The notes under the pieces are model-generated. The model searched no databases. It worked only from the letters and a program-made list of their open reading frames with translations, and was not told the DNA's origin. A stretch of 64,000 nucleotides of DNA, taken from positions 63,497,985 through 63,561,984 of the forward strand of contig NC_086248.1 in the NCBI RefSeq assembly GCF_021018805.1. Reading direction: 5' to 3'. The position numbers and the translations under genes were made by a program. This DNA comes from Prinia subflava (lineage: Eukaryota; Chordata; Aves; Passeriformes; Cisticolidae). Positions within the stretch are counted from its first letter, which is position 1, and every line of letters begins with the position of its first letter. This document shows positions 14,188-53,100 of this stretch, in pieces.

Positions 14188-14205
14188 TATTTGCATGTGC
14201 AAATA
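14188..14205. promoter_or_regulatory. Palindromic POU octamer motif
   Basis: TATTTGCATGTGCAAATA has perfect 8-base arms around TG and contains a perfect octamer ATTTGCAT. It resembles sites bound by POU-factor dimers. Function is inferred. Confidence 0.35.
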
Positions 14206-14837
14206 CAACCCCCAGTATGACCCAGCAGGTGGGCAACTTCGGGTTAGAAGTTCATTGCTGTGTATTTCTGGGGTTCCTGCCTGCTCACCATTCTGGGCTG
14301 GTGGATGGAAACTCAGCAGATGTGAATTGCCATGGTTTCAGACTGATTATAACTAATCCCTTTCTAGCCAGGAATGTATGTTAGGGAAGATTTCCTGCAA
14401 GCCAGCTTGTAAACATCTTGTGCCCTTGATTTTAATTATCCGTTTTCTCTTTCATTCACCCATGTTTTTCTCGTGTTACTGAGACACATGCACAGGTCAA
14501 TTGCCACTGTGGATTTAAAGCCTACAGTATTTGGAGACATGCTTTGTGATTCACATAAGAGAAAACCTTTAGCCAGACAGTGCTACCACATGAGTGATGA
14601 AGTTGGGAGGCAGCCAAGGGAGAGAGTCAGGGTACAGAGAGAACATTGACTTGAGCCTTCTTACAAAAAGGGGGAGATAGTCAGAAAATAAATTAATATT
14701 TGGAAATGGAGCATTTTGCAGTCCTGCTCTCCCTCTGTGATGAACATATTACAAAAATAGCTATTTTAAATTGGGATACACTTTCTGAGAACTTTAGTCT
14801 GCCTAAATAAGAGCTAGTAGTCCTGGGTTTTCTAGCT

Positions 14838-15000
14838 GATTGATTGCCAACTGCCAATTAGCTCAAATTAATGATTGCAACAATAAACACTAGCCTGAAC
14901 ATGTCAGAGATAAACACATATTTTGTGGAGTGTCTAGCTTAGCTTTTACAATACTCTTACTGACCTTGAATTAGTTGGCAGTCAATTAACTCTAGTTTAA
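14838..15000. promoter_or_regulatory. AT-rich motif-dense block, candidate conserved element
   Basis: GATTGCCAACT (14842-14852) is mirrored by AGTTGGCAGTC (14973-14983), 10 of 11 bases in inverted orientation. A third GCCAA follows at 14853-14857. These are NFI-type half sites. Two ATAAACA forkhead-type motifs and several homeodomain-type AATTA cores lie between them. Confidence 0.25.
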
Positions 15001-15580
15001 AAAGATCACGAACAGTAGGCCAACATTTGTGCTATTTGGAATTATTTACTTAAATTGTACATAATAGGGTCTAATTTTTCAATGTAAATTAAACACCATA
15101 TGACATCAAATCAGTTAGATATAACTTTACAATAATTTTTTGGTGATATAATGACTATGCCACAAGGGGTAAGGAAAGAATGGGATGCAGTTGTGTGACA
15201 GGTCTGTGAGACTAGGTTCAGATGCATTCCTGAGCCATTTCTGCTGGCAAGTTGTATCTATGGGTGGACTGCAGGGACATGGATTTATAGCTAACAGTTA
15301 TCAAGTGCTTCCTGAGCCCAGTCAAAGCTTTCAGTTATTTGCTTGAGAGATGATAACTCATTTGACTATCGTATCTGCAAGCCTGGTCATATAGCTAGAA
15401 AATCAAATCTTGAAAAATTGTTGCCTTAGTGATGGCCATCACTGCACTTTTAAACATCACTTTGACTGGAGGGAGTTTAGGAACATTGAGTAATTTATTA
15501 CAGTAAATAACATCTCTCTTCTCATGTAATGCCTTTGGTCATGTTAGTTTACAATTTTGAAAGCTGTAGAAATTTAGACA

Positions 15581-15627
15581 TTATAGAAAATAGAAATATA
15601 GAATATATAGAATATAGAAAATATATG
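15581..15627. repeat. AT-rich imperfect ATAGAA/ATATAG repeat
   Basis: About 47 bases of irregular TAGAAATA, TAGAATAT units. Confidence 0.8.
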
Positions 15628-16848
15628 TTACAGCCTGTTTGAATAAGGAACAAAATGCTTCCCAGTTAGCTCCATGTTTTCAAAGTTTTCTAAAAAACAA
15701 GAAAGAAACCACTTCACATGCTGGAAAGAACTAACCAAGCAAGCTTCTTCCCCTCATCCTTCCCCACTGGCACCATATTATTAAGGGAAGGAACAAAAAT
15801 CAGTTAGTTTAGTTGCAGATCAAGGTCCAGCTTTGCACCCCACACCTCTGCATTACTTCATGAGGGCAACGCAGAGGTGCCAGCAGCCTCTCCCTCTGAG
15901 AGGGCTGGGGCCTTCACCACTCTTGAGTTTTCCTGGTGCCCAGGATGCTCTTTCTCATAACCTCATTACCAGGTCCTGGGTAAGCCAGAGCAGGAACACA
16001 GACATGTTGGGGGCTCTGAATTTTTCTGGCTGAGAGCAGCTGCTCAAAAAATGTGAAAAAACAAAAGCTTCCCTTTGGAAACTGGGAATAAATAAGCTGA
16101 AATTCTGTCCACAAAGCACCATGGACTATCAAACTATGTTATGTGTGGTTGGGTTTATTTCACTGTGATTTATTCTGTAGTTTGTACTTTGTCAAAGAAG
16201 CTGTCAGCAGCATGCAGCAAGTACAAGAGAAGGGTGGTTTAGAGCTGTTTATCTTATTCTTTGCTGTTATTGTGACAGTACCAAACCACGTCTCTTGTAG
16301 ATCAAGCATCATGCTGGGCTTTCCAAGGGCACAGTGCAATTTTCAGTGCACCAGTTTCATTTAAAATATTTTTCATGATTATTGACTTAAGATGTGCCAA
16401 CAGGAGACAAACAGGAAATGAAACTAATGCAGCTCTGAAGTGAAGCTGTCCATATCCATAGCCAGTATTGCAGGTAAACAGATCAAGAAAAGTAAACATT
16501 CGGCCAATATTTTAGTCAAGGAGGAAAATGGTATAAGTGACTGGGGTGTCATCTCATGTGTCATTGCTGGCAGTGGGAATAAGAGGTTTTCATTTTTAAG
16601 TGTTAGATTTGGGTAGGCTTTTCTCTTGGAAAGTATATAATTTGCTTTTTCCTTGCAGGCAAATCACCTTGGTTATTTATCTAAGTGTGACATATTTGTC
16701 AAACCAAAGCCAACGGATAAGCTGCCATCCCAAATTTCACACAAAATCACTCACATGCTGGCCAAGCTTTGGGAATAGCTTGATGGCTAATTCTTTATGT
16801 GGCCAATCCTATGCCTTTAAATTAACCTTCCATTTGTTTTTCTGTCAG

Positions 16849-16862
16849 GTGCTGCACCAAGC
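16849..16862 (+). other. TXLNB: TXLNB 5' UTR part of the first coding exon
   Basis: A pyrimidine-rich tract followed by TCTGTCAG ends at 16848, giving a good splice acceptor 14 bases before the start codon. The 5' UTR is therefore spliced and at least one untranslated exon must lie upstream. Confidence 0.8.
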
Positions 16863-44387
<27,525 letters not shown>

Positions 44388-45858
44388 AGACACCATGTGT
44401 CCAGGGTTGTCTTCTGCAAACCAGAGCACTGCTTTGTCCTCTAAACGGAGACCTTTTTTTTTTGTTAAGAAACAAAAATTGGTTCCTAAAACACACTCAT
44501 GTATTTGTATCCAAATGTAATGCACTTCTTTGCTACCACTATCCAGTAATAATGGGTCTGCAAATTTTGCAGTCCTTCATATGTTTGAAGTATAATATTT
44601 TCTTAATGACATGAAAATACAATGAAATCACAGGATCTTTTTTTCCCAAGCATGATGAGTCATCTCATTCAGGAAAATAATTTTAGTGTTGCACTTCCAT
44701 GTTTCAAAAACCATTGCAATTCTCATGCATATATTTGAAGATCTATAATTAATTCTATCTATTTATTTTGACATCGCATAAAAGGTGGCCTACTTGGACT
44801 AACAGTGATTTTAATCAATGAGGTGAAAGGAATCTGTAATTACAAAGTAAAACAGTGAAACCATAAATGTGGTCAGCCATATCCATGCAGCAGTGCAACA
44901 ACTAGAGGTGAATTTTTCAGCAAGGAAGTAACCACTCAGCACTGTAGTCTCAACACCCACAAGCTTTCAGCCTTATCTTCCATTGGTCTTTTCTGCTCAG
45001 TGTTCTAGAGCAGGTCTTGTTTTCAACAAAACTACAGGGAAAGGGAAAAGATCTTTTCTAGATTCACATAAAATAACTGAAAACAAAAGCAATTTCCAAA
45101 CTGATGGCAATTCCCAAGGTAAGGGTCACAACTCTCTTTCTACATCCAACAGTAAACTGCTCTATTGTCACACTCTTTGGAATCACAGTGGGCCAACAGT
45201 GGGGATCATGCCTGTTTCCAGCTCACAAAAGAGATTCGAAGTTCAGAAATTGGTTACAGATCCCAGTTTCTAGGCAGGGAGCAGAAAGCAGAGTGGAAGG
45301 TATCAGGATGTATTCCAGAAGAATACAGAAGAATAATCCTAAGGTCATGCTTCTCGACAATGCTGTCCCTCCCAGTTACAGCCACATGAAGCTCAGCTTC
45401 CTCCTGGCATTGCTGCATGTGCTAATGCTCCCAGGAGAAGGATGAGGACACTCGCCTGTCACCCCATTCTGGAAGCAGAGCTCAAGTAAAGAGGAACCAG
45501 GAAAGCAGGAACCCCTCTCACAGACACCTGCAGGGGCTGGCTACATTCTCATCCCCTTTCTTGTCTAACCAGCTCCTCCCATCTGCCTGCCAACAACTAT
45601 TGCCTAATAATGTAGCCACCTTGTCAGAAACTGGTTTACTCTGGTGCCAAGGACAGAGATGAAGAAGGAAGGAGGCAAGGTAGGGTACCTACCCGGACAG
45701 CCCTACAGTCTCAAGCAAGGAGAGTAAGCAGGCTTTCTAAAAGAAGGCTAAAACAATCCTGTGGGCAGTCCTTGTTTCTCATCTCCTTCCTCTGAATTCC
45801 ATCCAGGCCTTTCAGAGTCTGAGCTGGATAGCTTAAGAATTTAAAAAGCACAATTAAA
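44388..45858 (+). other. TXLNB: Probable TXLNB 3' UTR (end uncertain)
   Basis: The sequence follows the stop directly. No AATAAA is found until 47107-47112. An ATTAAA lies at 45853-45858, and weaker AATACA and AATGAA variants lie near 44617-44626. The true end could be any of these, and the end given is a placeholder at the ATTAAA. Confidence 0.35.
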
Positions 45859-48800
45859 CAAGAGGTTTAGAGGTTGGAAAGGCAAATCTTACAATCAAAG
45901 AAACCCATATTTATAGACAAATCCCAAGAAGACCCTGAAGACAAAGCGATTCATTCAAGCCAAAGTTGAAATTCAGGTGAACCAAGAGGAGACGTCATCT
46001 TTGACACACTGTGGGAAACAGTGGCCACAGAGCAGCAGCATGCCACCCTCCAAAAATGGGCTTTGAATCTTTGCTTACTGCCAACATGATCTGTACCCTG
46101 GTTAAATGTGTCTGTGAACTGCTTTCCAGCCTTTTCCAGACCTACCTTTTCCATACCTTGAAGTATACAGAGCATAAACTGCAAAACTCTTTTTGGATAT
46201 GGCCTGCAGCTATTGTGACTACAGTTTTCAAATGTGAATGCATTATGTTAGATAACAAGACCTGCAGGATTTATCTCATGTCTTTAATCATGTGAAAGTA
46301 GATAATTAGAGTCTTAGTTATCTTAAGCTTCTTTTATAAGCAGAGGAGAAGAAAAAGCATCTTTTGAGGACAAGTTATCCCATGATAAGACTGGCATCCA
46401 AGTCAGAAGGAATTACTTTCTCTCCGAAGATGATCTTTCTCTTCAGATTCTAGATCCAGCCTAAGACAACTAATTTAAATTTAATATGTCTATTGTTAGG
46501 TATCTAAATTAGGCAACATGAATCCCATCAGATATTCAGACTCAAAGCCCTAAGTGAATGGCCATCTCTGAAAACCAGGCCAGTTATGTGCCTGTGAAAA
46601 CATTAATCCTTAACAAATCTGTATCCTAAGATAAAAAGTTATACTCAGTCAATACACTTTTTTTTTTTTTTTTAGTTTCTGTTGGCTTAAGTTTGTAGAA
46701 ATATAGTTTCCATCACAACTTCTGTTTGTTATTAGGGTGAATTTTAAAATGAATGCAATTTATATACTTGCTAATGTTTTGGGGATTTTAATTCTTGATC
46801 TTGTTTGATTCTGTTGCGATTTTAGTAACCACCTGCATGAAACCAACTTATTTTTCTTTAAATACACCCTTTTCTTCAAATAGCCTTCAGTTGTTGGTGT
46901 TTTCTTAAACATTCAAATATTCACTGCAATAATAATGGCCTTGCAACTTCAGGTTGGTTCCATTTTGCATAATCATTATGGTCACATCTTTAATTATGTA
47001 ATTGATGTCTCATACCTTCCAACTTCAGCGAGCAGGGAGACAAGGATCCTGCAGATAAAAACTTCCTACATAGTTATGATTTATTCTTACAGCATCATTC
47101 CTCATGAATAAATACACAGCCTTCTGGGAAAATTACTCCCACTCTATTCCACCTTCCTCATTTTTGCCCTTGAAATTCTATCACTGAATTCAGATACTTG
47201 CAGCTCTTATTACTGTGAGTTTCTCTCACCTACCTGTTGATTCTCTTCTTTAATACCATGTACCAACTGCATTTTATCCCAGCAGTTTCCTCCTCATTTT
47301 CAGTGTATATGCATGCATACAACACTGAAAGCCCAGGAGAGTGAAAAAGCTCCATAGCTTTTCATTTCAGGATCTGACTTCACATGTTTACAAGAGTCGA
47401 GAACTGTAGGGAAAATTCTGGCTGATCCCAGGCTGCACAGAGCATTTAGAGTCAAACTATGGAGATGGTTTATGTGTAATTTCATGGCCTGTAGAGCTGG
47501 GGAAAGCTGAAGTACCCTCAGTAGAAGTGGAAAATCTGTAAAATTAACCAAGCACCTCTTCATCATCTGCTGCATCAGACTGGAAGAATTAAATCATGAC
47601 AGGTTTCTGTGTGCTAACATACATTCTCTCATTCTTCTTCAACATTAATTCCTGGCCTCCCTTGCTCTTTTCTTCCACTGGTACCCAATATAAAACTGAC
47701 TGTGCATAGTATCCTTGTGAAAAGCCCTTGGGATGGCAGTCTGCACAACAGCTCTGCTGCAATTCCCTCAGGTGCCTCTGCACTCAAGGCACAGAAACCC
47801 ACATTTCTGTGGGTCTCAAGACTCATTTGGAGGCTGTAAGTGGCAGTGAGACCTGCCTCCCTGGTGTTCATTGTTATCATCATTGTTCTACTAATCTGGC
47901 AGTCTCATCAGTCCTGATGTGATCTGCGATTGCCTCCTTCAGTCTTGCTTTTCTTTCATTGTTATTTCCTTACCATCAGGTACAGATCTGGGGGTGAGGA
48001 GAGATGGTGATGGTAGCTATTTCTTACTAAGAAGCAATAGCTTTTTTAAAATCAGCATCTGCTGACATTCATCTGGTTTCTGGAATTTCTTTTTTCTGAG
48101 TTTAGGTGGTCCAGGTGCCCTATGGCTGACACGGGAAACCTTCAGCCTGCACACTGCCAGCTAGTTCAGGCTCTGAAAAACAAAGTTGCAAGCTGAACAC
48201 ACTTTCGGTGTCACAGCCAAGCCCACACAGAAAAGAGCTTAAAAGTCCCAAGGCTCGAGTGCTGCTAGTCACCGTGCTATCTCTTCCCGTGTGTTTCCCA
48301 CCAGTTTCCAGAGAAATAAAAATAAAATGCCATCTCTGGCAGAAATATGAGTTACAGCTTGTCCCCTGTGCCCCCATTCAAGGCATCACTCCCACTCAGA
48401 CGCTGCACCCGCTGCCCTCACCAGTGTGCATGGCTGCATTTGAATTGGGCCACTCAAACAATTCAGGTTAAAAATACACCACCACAATCACCAAGAAGAG
48501 CTAATTTTAACTGAGATCATTGCAGTGATCCCACTGGGGTTTTGTTCTGACAGTATCCAGGGAAACATGACCTCAGTTCTGGTCACCATAACTGCTAATT
48601 GAACTCCACCCATCCTTTGCACATAAAGGAATCCACACATTTGGATGTTAACTCTGGAGTATCATGCTGTTCTCAGAGTTAATGGTAGCCTTTCCATTGA
48701 CTATTTTAACAGACATTCCCTGGACTGAATACAGAATTTGGAAAGTTGTATTTTAAATCTCAGTCTGACCCCCATCACAAAAGACAGGGAAGACACAATA

Positions 48801-49035
48801 TCCAACACACATCAATAATGACCAGCCGCAGCCTTTGGAACCGTGTGTTACATCTTCTGCACACAAAGCAAGCTCTCACACTTCCATGCAGACACCCTGG
48901 GATCTCATACAGGAGAACAGGTCAAGTGCCAGCAGCAGGGTGATCGCTCACACTTCAAGGATCACAGCTCTGGTCCCAGTCACTGTGGTAGAGGTTAACT
49001 GGCAAAAAGACTCAGCAATATGCATATACTGAGCT

Positions 49036-49193
49036 TCTTTTTCTCTTTTTCTTTTTCTTTTTCTTTTTCTTTTTCTTTTTCTTTTTCTTTTTCTTTTTCT
49101 TTTTCTTTTTCTTTTTCTTTTTCTTTTTCTTTTTCTTTTTCTTTTTCTTTTTCTTTTTCCTTTTTCTTTTCTTTTTCTTTTTCTCTTTTTTCT
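49036..49193 (+). repeat. (CTTTTT)n polypyrimidine array
   Basis: About 158 bases are pure pyrimidine with a near-perfect 6-base period up to 49158, then irregular spacing. The Ser-Phe or poly-Lys open frames across it are artefacts. Confidence 0.97.
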
Positions 49194-49924
49194 TATTACA
49201 AAATGTTATTAAATCAAGGTTTACAGACCACAGCATCCCAGAACACAAGATTCAGCTTCTGTTACACTGGAGGCTGAATGTAATGTCAAAAAAATGATGC
49301 TTTTTTCACAGAAAGAAGAAAACCAGTGAAGTCCATGTCATTTTTACTAGAAGCAGCCTCTACTTGTGGGTTGGTAATGCAGTGCTACCTTCTGAAATCC
49401 AGGGTCACATTTGAATTACATCAACTGGAGACAGTTTTGGGTTTAAGTTTGTGCTTCTAGACTGTGGATAGACTGCCAGGCCATTGCACAAACCCACACC
49501 TATAACTGGTGCTATTCTGCACAGCTAGAGAGTCTGTTCAGAAAAGTCTTGATGACAGAAATAGCAGCTTGACTCAGAGTTAGAAAGAGATGGACCTGCC
49601 ACTGCGAGAGATGTCTTAGCAGCAGATCTCTGCACTTGCCTTGGTGAAGCCATTTATCTCACCTGTCATTTTCTGCATCATTAAATACATCCATAACACT
49701 TTAGATGAAAATACCTGCAGTCTACAAGCATGGTTTGCAACAGCATGGTATGTTCAGGTGGCTCCTCAGAAAGGAGTCATGGTTTAGCCCCAGGTGGCAA
49801 TTCACTACATGTAATCATCCCTTCATTACCCACATCCCCACAGTGGGATGGAGAGGAAAACCAGAAAAGGTAAAACCCATGGACTGAGGTAAGAACAGTT
49901 TAACAACTGAAATAGATTAAAATA

Positions 49925-50042
49925 CAGTAACAGTAACAGTAACAGTAACAGTAACAGTAATAGTAATAGTAATAGTAATAGTAATAGTAATAGTAATAGT
50001 AATAGTAATAGTAATAGTAATAGTAATAGTAATAGTAATAAA
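49925..50042 (+). repeat. Compound hexanucleotide array (CAGTAA)6 then (TAGTAA)13
   Basis: Six CAGTAA units at 49925-49960 switch cleanly to about 13 TAGTAA units up to 50040. The two variants do not intermix. Confidence 0.97.
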
Positions 50043-51129
50043 AACAGGAGATAACAAAGAGTGAGAGAGGAATAAAACCCAAGAAAGAGGAGTGATGCAC
50101 AATTTAGCTGCTCACATCCACTGACTGATGCCCAGCCTGTCCCTGAGCAGCATCAGCAGCTCCTGGCCAGCTCCCCACAGTTCATATAATGCACATTTCA
50201 CTCTGTGGTGTGAAATAAGCGTTTGGACAGTTCATGTCAGCTGTCCTGGCCATGTTCCCTCACGGCTTCTTGTGCACCTGCTCACTGACAGAGCATGGAA
50301 AACTGGGGATTCCTTGACTTAAAGTAAGAACTACAGAGCAAAACCTAAAGCATCAGTGTATTACCAACATTATTTTCATACTGAATCCAAAACATGACAC
50401 TGCACCAGCTACTAGGAAGAAAATGAACCCTCTTCCAGACAAAGCTAGGACAAAATTAGATTGAACTTCTCCTTCCATAAAAGATCACAGTGACCTTGTG
50501 CATGCAGAACATGCATGCTGACAACCCACCCAGGACTTCCACAACTTCAGTCTGTTGTGTTTGCTGTTATCTATTTCTATGTCTCTGTTACACACATAAC
50601 AATAAAGATTCTTATGAAACACAGCTTAAGCCACAGTTACTGGTGAATTGACATACACCACACTGACATCCTAATTATGTATTAATGTAACACATCCAAT
50701 GATGCAGGTGTTTTGTTACAGACCTACAGAGCTGTAAGACATTTTAGTGGTGTAGGCTTTGCAACACCACAGCTGCAAGGACACTGCTGCTCTGCTTGGT
50801 GCCCTTCTACTCCAGAGAGGAACTGGGTTTCTTGTGCACCCTGGGGAATCCCACAGGTACCAGTGGATAGCAGGGGGAGACAGAGAATGCAGACACCACT
50901 GGTGTGCACCTGGAACTCCTGCAAATTTTGCATTATGATCTCTGTTCTTGGGACCCTGTGTCTCACACAAATGATCTTTCTGCCTCATATTGCTGCTTGT
51001 AAAATGTGGGTAGTGAATGTGGTTGTGAATTATTTTGAGTGCAAGTAACATTTACTGCTCAGTAAGACTAATTGCTTTCATCTAATTTAAGATGCCATTA
51101 AAAATTATAATCATGCAATATCTTATATT

Positions 51130-51640
51130 GGTAGGGAACTTCAGAGATCACCTCCCCTTCCTAAGAGAAGCAGGACCATTTTGAAGCTGCATCAGGTTGC
51201 TCAGATCCTGTCAGTTTTGAGTATTTCCAAGGATAGAGACTGCATGTCTCTGGCTACTTGTTCCCATATTTGATTTTTCTTCATGGTTTTTTCAGAATAT
51301 TTTTCCTTCTGTCTAATCTTCCCTGGTGCAGCCCATGTCCTTGGCCTCTCTCCTCGCCATTATGCAACACTGTCTTCTCCATAGCCATCATTAGTTTAAG
51401 ATCCCCTCTGAGCCTTCTCCAGGCTGGACAAAACCAGCCCTTGAGATGACATGGGACATTCTCATTTCATAACAAGAGAGCCCACATACATGTCTAACTG
51501 CCTGCCTGTTCCCTGCCTGTTCACACTGCTGCTGTCCAAGTAGAGCAGTCACCACTCCCCATTCATCCACCAGTCTTCCCAGTACTTCACCATGAACTCC
51601 ATCACAGTGGAAACCCTCACCTATTTTTCCAGCATGGCAG
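51130..51640 (-). mobile_element. Diverged CR1 LINE fragment
   Basis: Read on the - strand it has the CR1 order. On the + strand this appears as degenerate 'gggacctcagagatcacc', then 'gttttgagtatttccaaggatagagac', then 'agatcccctctgagccttctccaggctggacaa'. The right edge is unclear and could be as early as about 51490. Confidence 0.72.
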
Positions 51641-52261
51641 CTCAACATGATCATTTTCTAACCCAACCTGGTGAAAATGCCTCAGGCAGCTTTAGATTGT
51701 TATGAAAATGCTCCAGCAAACCAAATCATTTTGAACTGGCTTTGCTCAGGGGATGACTTTGTAGGCAGCTGTGCCAGATGAGCAGAGAATAAACTGTTGG
51801 CCAACAGGTGGGTTCATCCATGTCCATTGGGAATGCAAAATCCTCATCCCTCTGTGGCTGCAGCTCCCACAGGATGTGTTGCACAGCAGCAGCTACTGGA
51901 GCAGTAATTCCCACAGGCTCGGGTTCCTGTGCTTGATAGAGTTTTTCTCCTGAGGTTTTGTCAAAACCTTCTGAGTCCTCAGCAGAGCATTAATTGTTAA
52001 CAATAACATTTACACAGGTGTATGAACTTTCCACACTCGCTGTTCCTGTTTGCCAAACAAAATGCTCCAAGGATTAAGAAGAAGAAAAATGCAGCAGCAC
52101 AACAACTTGGTTAAAAGCACACCCATGTGTGCTATGTTCAGAGAAAGCAAAACAAGCAAAAGTCTTTTCTAATCCTTAAAGGTTAAGAAGCTCAAGTCAG
52201 TCTTGTAAAGACATTTTGTCTTGTCACACCAGCCTATTACTGAGAAGCCACTCTAGGCTAG
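51641..52261. other. Unique spacer between two CR1 copies
   Basis: No gene or repeat was recognised. Confidence 0.6.
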
Positions 52262-53100
52262 ATTACAATAGCACAGAATAGAACTGTTCAGTTGGAAGGG
52301 ACCTACAATGATCATCAGTCTAATGATCATCTGTCTGACCACTTCAGGGATGACCAAAAATTGAAGCACTTTGTTAGTGGCACTGTCCAAATGCCTCTTA
52401 GACAGCCTCACATCATCAAGCACCCCTCTAAGAAAGCCTGTTCCAGTGTTTGACTACACTCTTGCTAACAAAAAAATGCTTTCTAATGCTCAGTCTGAAC
52501 CTCCTCTGTTGCATCTTTGAACCATTCCCATGTGTCCTATCACTGGATTCCAGTGAGAAGAGATCAGCATCTCCCTCTCCATGTTCCCTCCTCAGGCAGC
52601 TACAGAGAACAACAACATAAAAATCCAGCCTCTTTTTTCTCCAAACTAGACAAGCCCAAAGTCCTCCTCCACTCCTCACAGGACATGCCTTCCAGCCCTT
52701 CCACCAGCTCTGTTGCCCTCTTCTGGATGCACTCAAGGACCTTCACATCCTCTTAAGTTGTGGGCCCCAGAGCTGCTCACAGTGCTCAAGATGAGGGTGG
52801 TGATGCCGTGCCTGGTGACCCACACTGAGCTGCTGCCCACCAACACCTCCAGATCCCTCTCAGCACAGCTGCTCTCCAGATTCTCCTCTCCCAATTTATA
52901 CTTGTACCTGTATACTGTCCCAGGTGCAGAATCCTTGTTGAATTTCATCCCATTGCCAAAGTACTCCAATCTAACTAGATTCCTCTGCAAGGCCTCTCCT
53001 CCCTTCAGAGTCATCAGCACCTCCCAGTTGAGTACTATCAGCAAACCTGCCAACAGGGCATTCCACTGCTGCATACAGATCATTTTAAGTACATTAAAGA
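52262..53100 (-). mobile_element. Long CR1 LINE fragment
   Basis: The + strand shows the complement of CR1 in its usual order: 'cacagaatagaa..ttggaagggacctacaatgatcat', 'cctgttccagtgtttgac', 'ttctggatgcactcaagga', 'cccagagctgctcacag', 'ccagatccctctcagcac', 'ttgaatttcatcccattgcc' and 'tcctctgcaaggcctctcc'. About 840 bases are present, the longest CR1 copy in the window, and the coding potential is broken. No intact reverse transcriptase domain is left. Confidence 0.9.

Larger units (their letters stand above)
11456..16848. other. Non-coding sequence directly upstream of the first TXLNB coding exon
   Basis: The last part must be TXLNB intron 1. It contains a candidate first exon (11790-12021), a palindromic octamer (14188-14205), an AAAATAGCTATTTT palindrome (14754-14767) and an AT-rich motif-dense block (14838-15000). 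No protein-coding exon was recognised. Confidence 0.65.
45859..51129. other. Intergenic sequence between convergent TXLNB and HECA, first part
   Basis: It is unique AT-rich sequence except for a 16-base T run at 46658-46673 and the two hexanucleotide arrays at 49036-49193 and 49925-50042. The AATAAA at 47107 could be a distal TXLNB poly(A) signal. No gene is supported. Confidence 0.7.

Noticed and set aside
49012..49277. Poly-Lys and Ser-Phe open frames
   Set aside because: They are translations of the (CTTTTT)n array, not genes.
49900..50102. Poly-Tyr and Ile-Thr open frames on the - strand
   Set aside because: They are artefacts of the CAGTAA/TAGTAA array.
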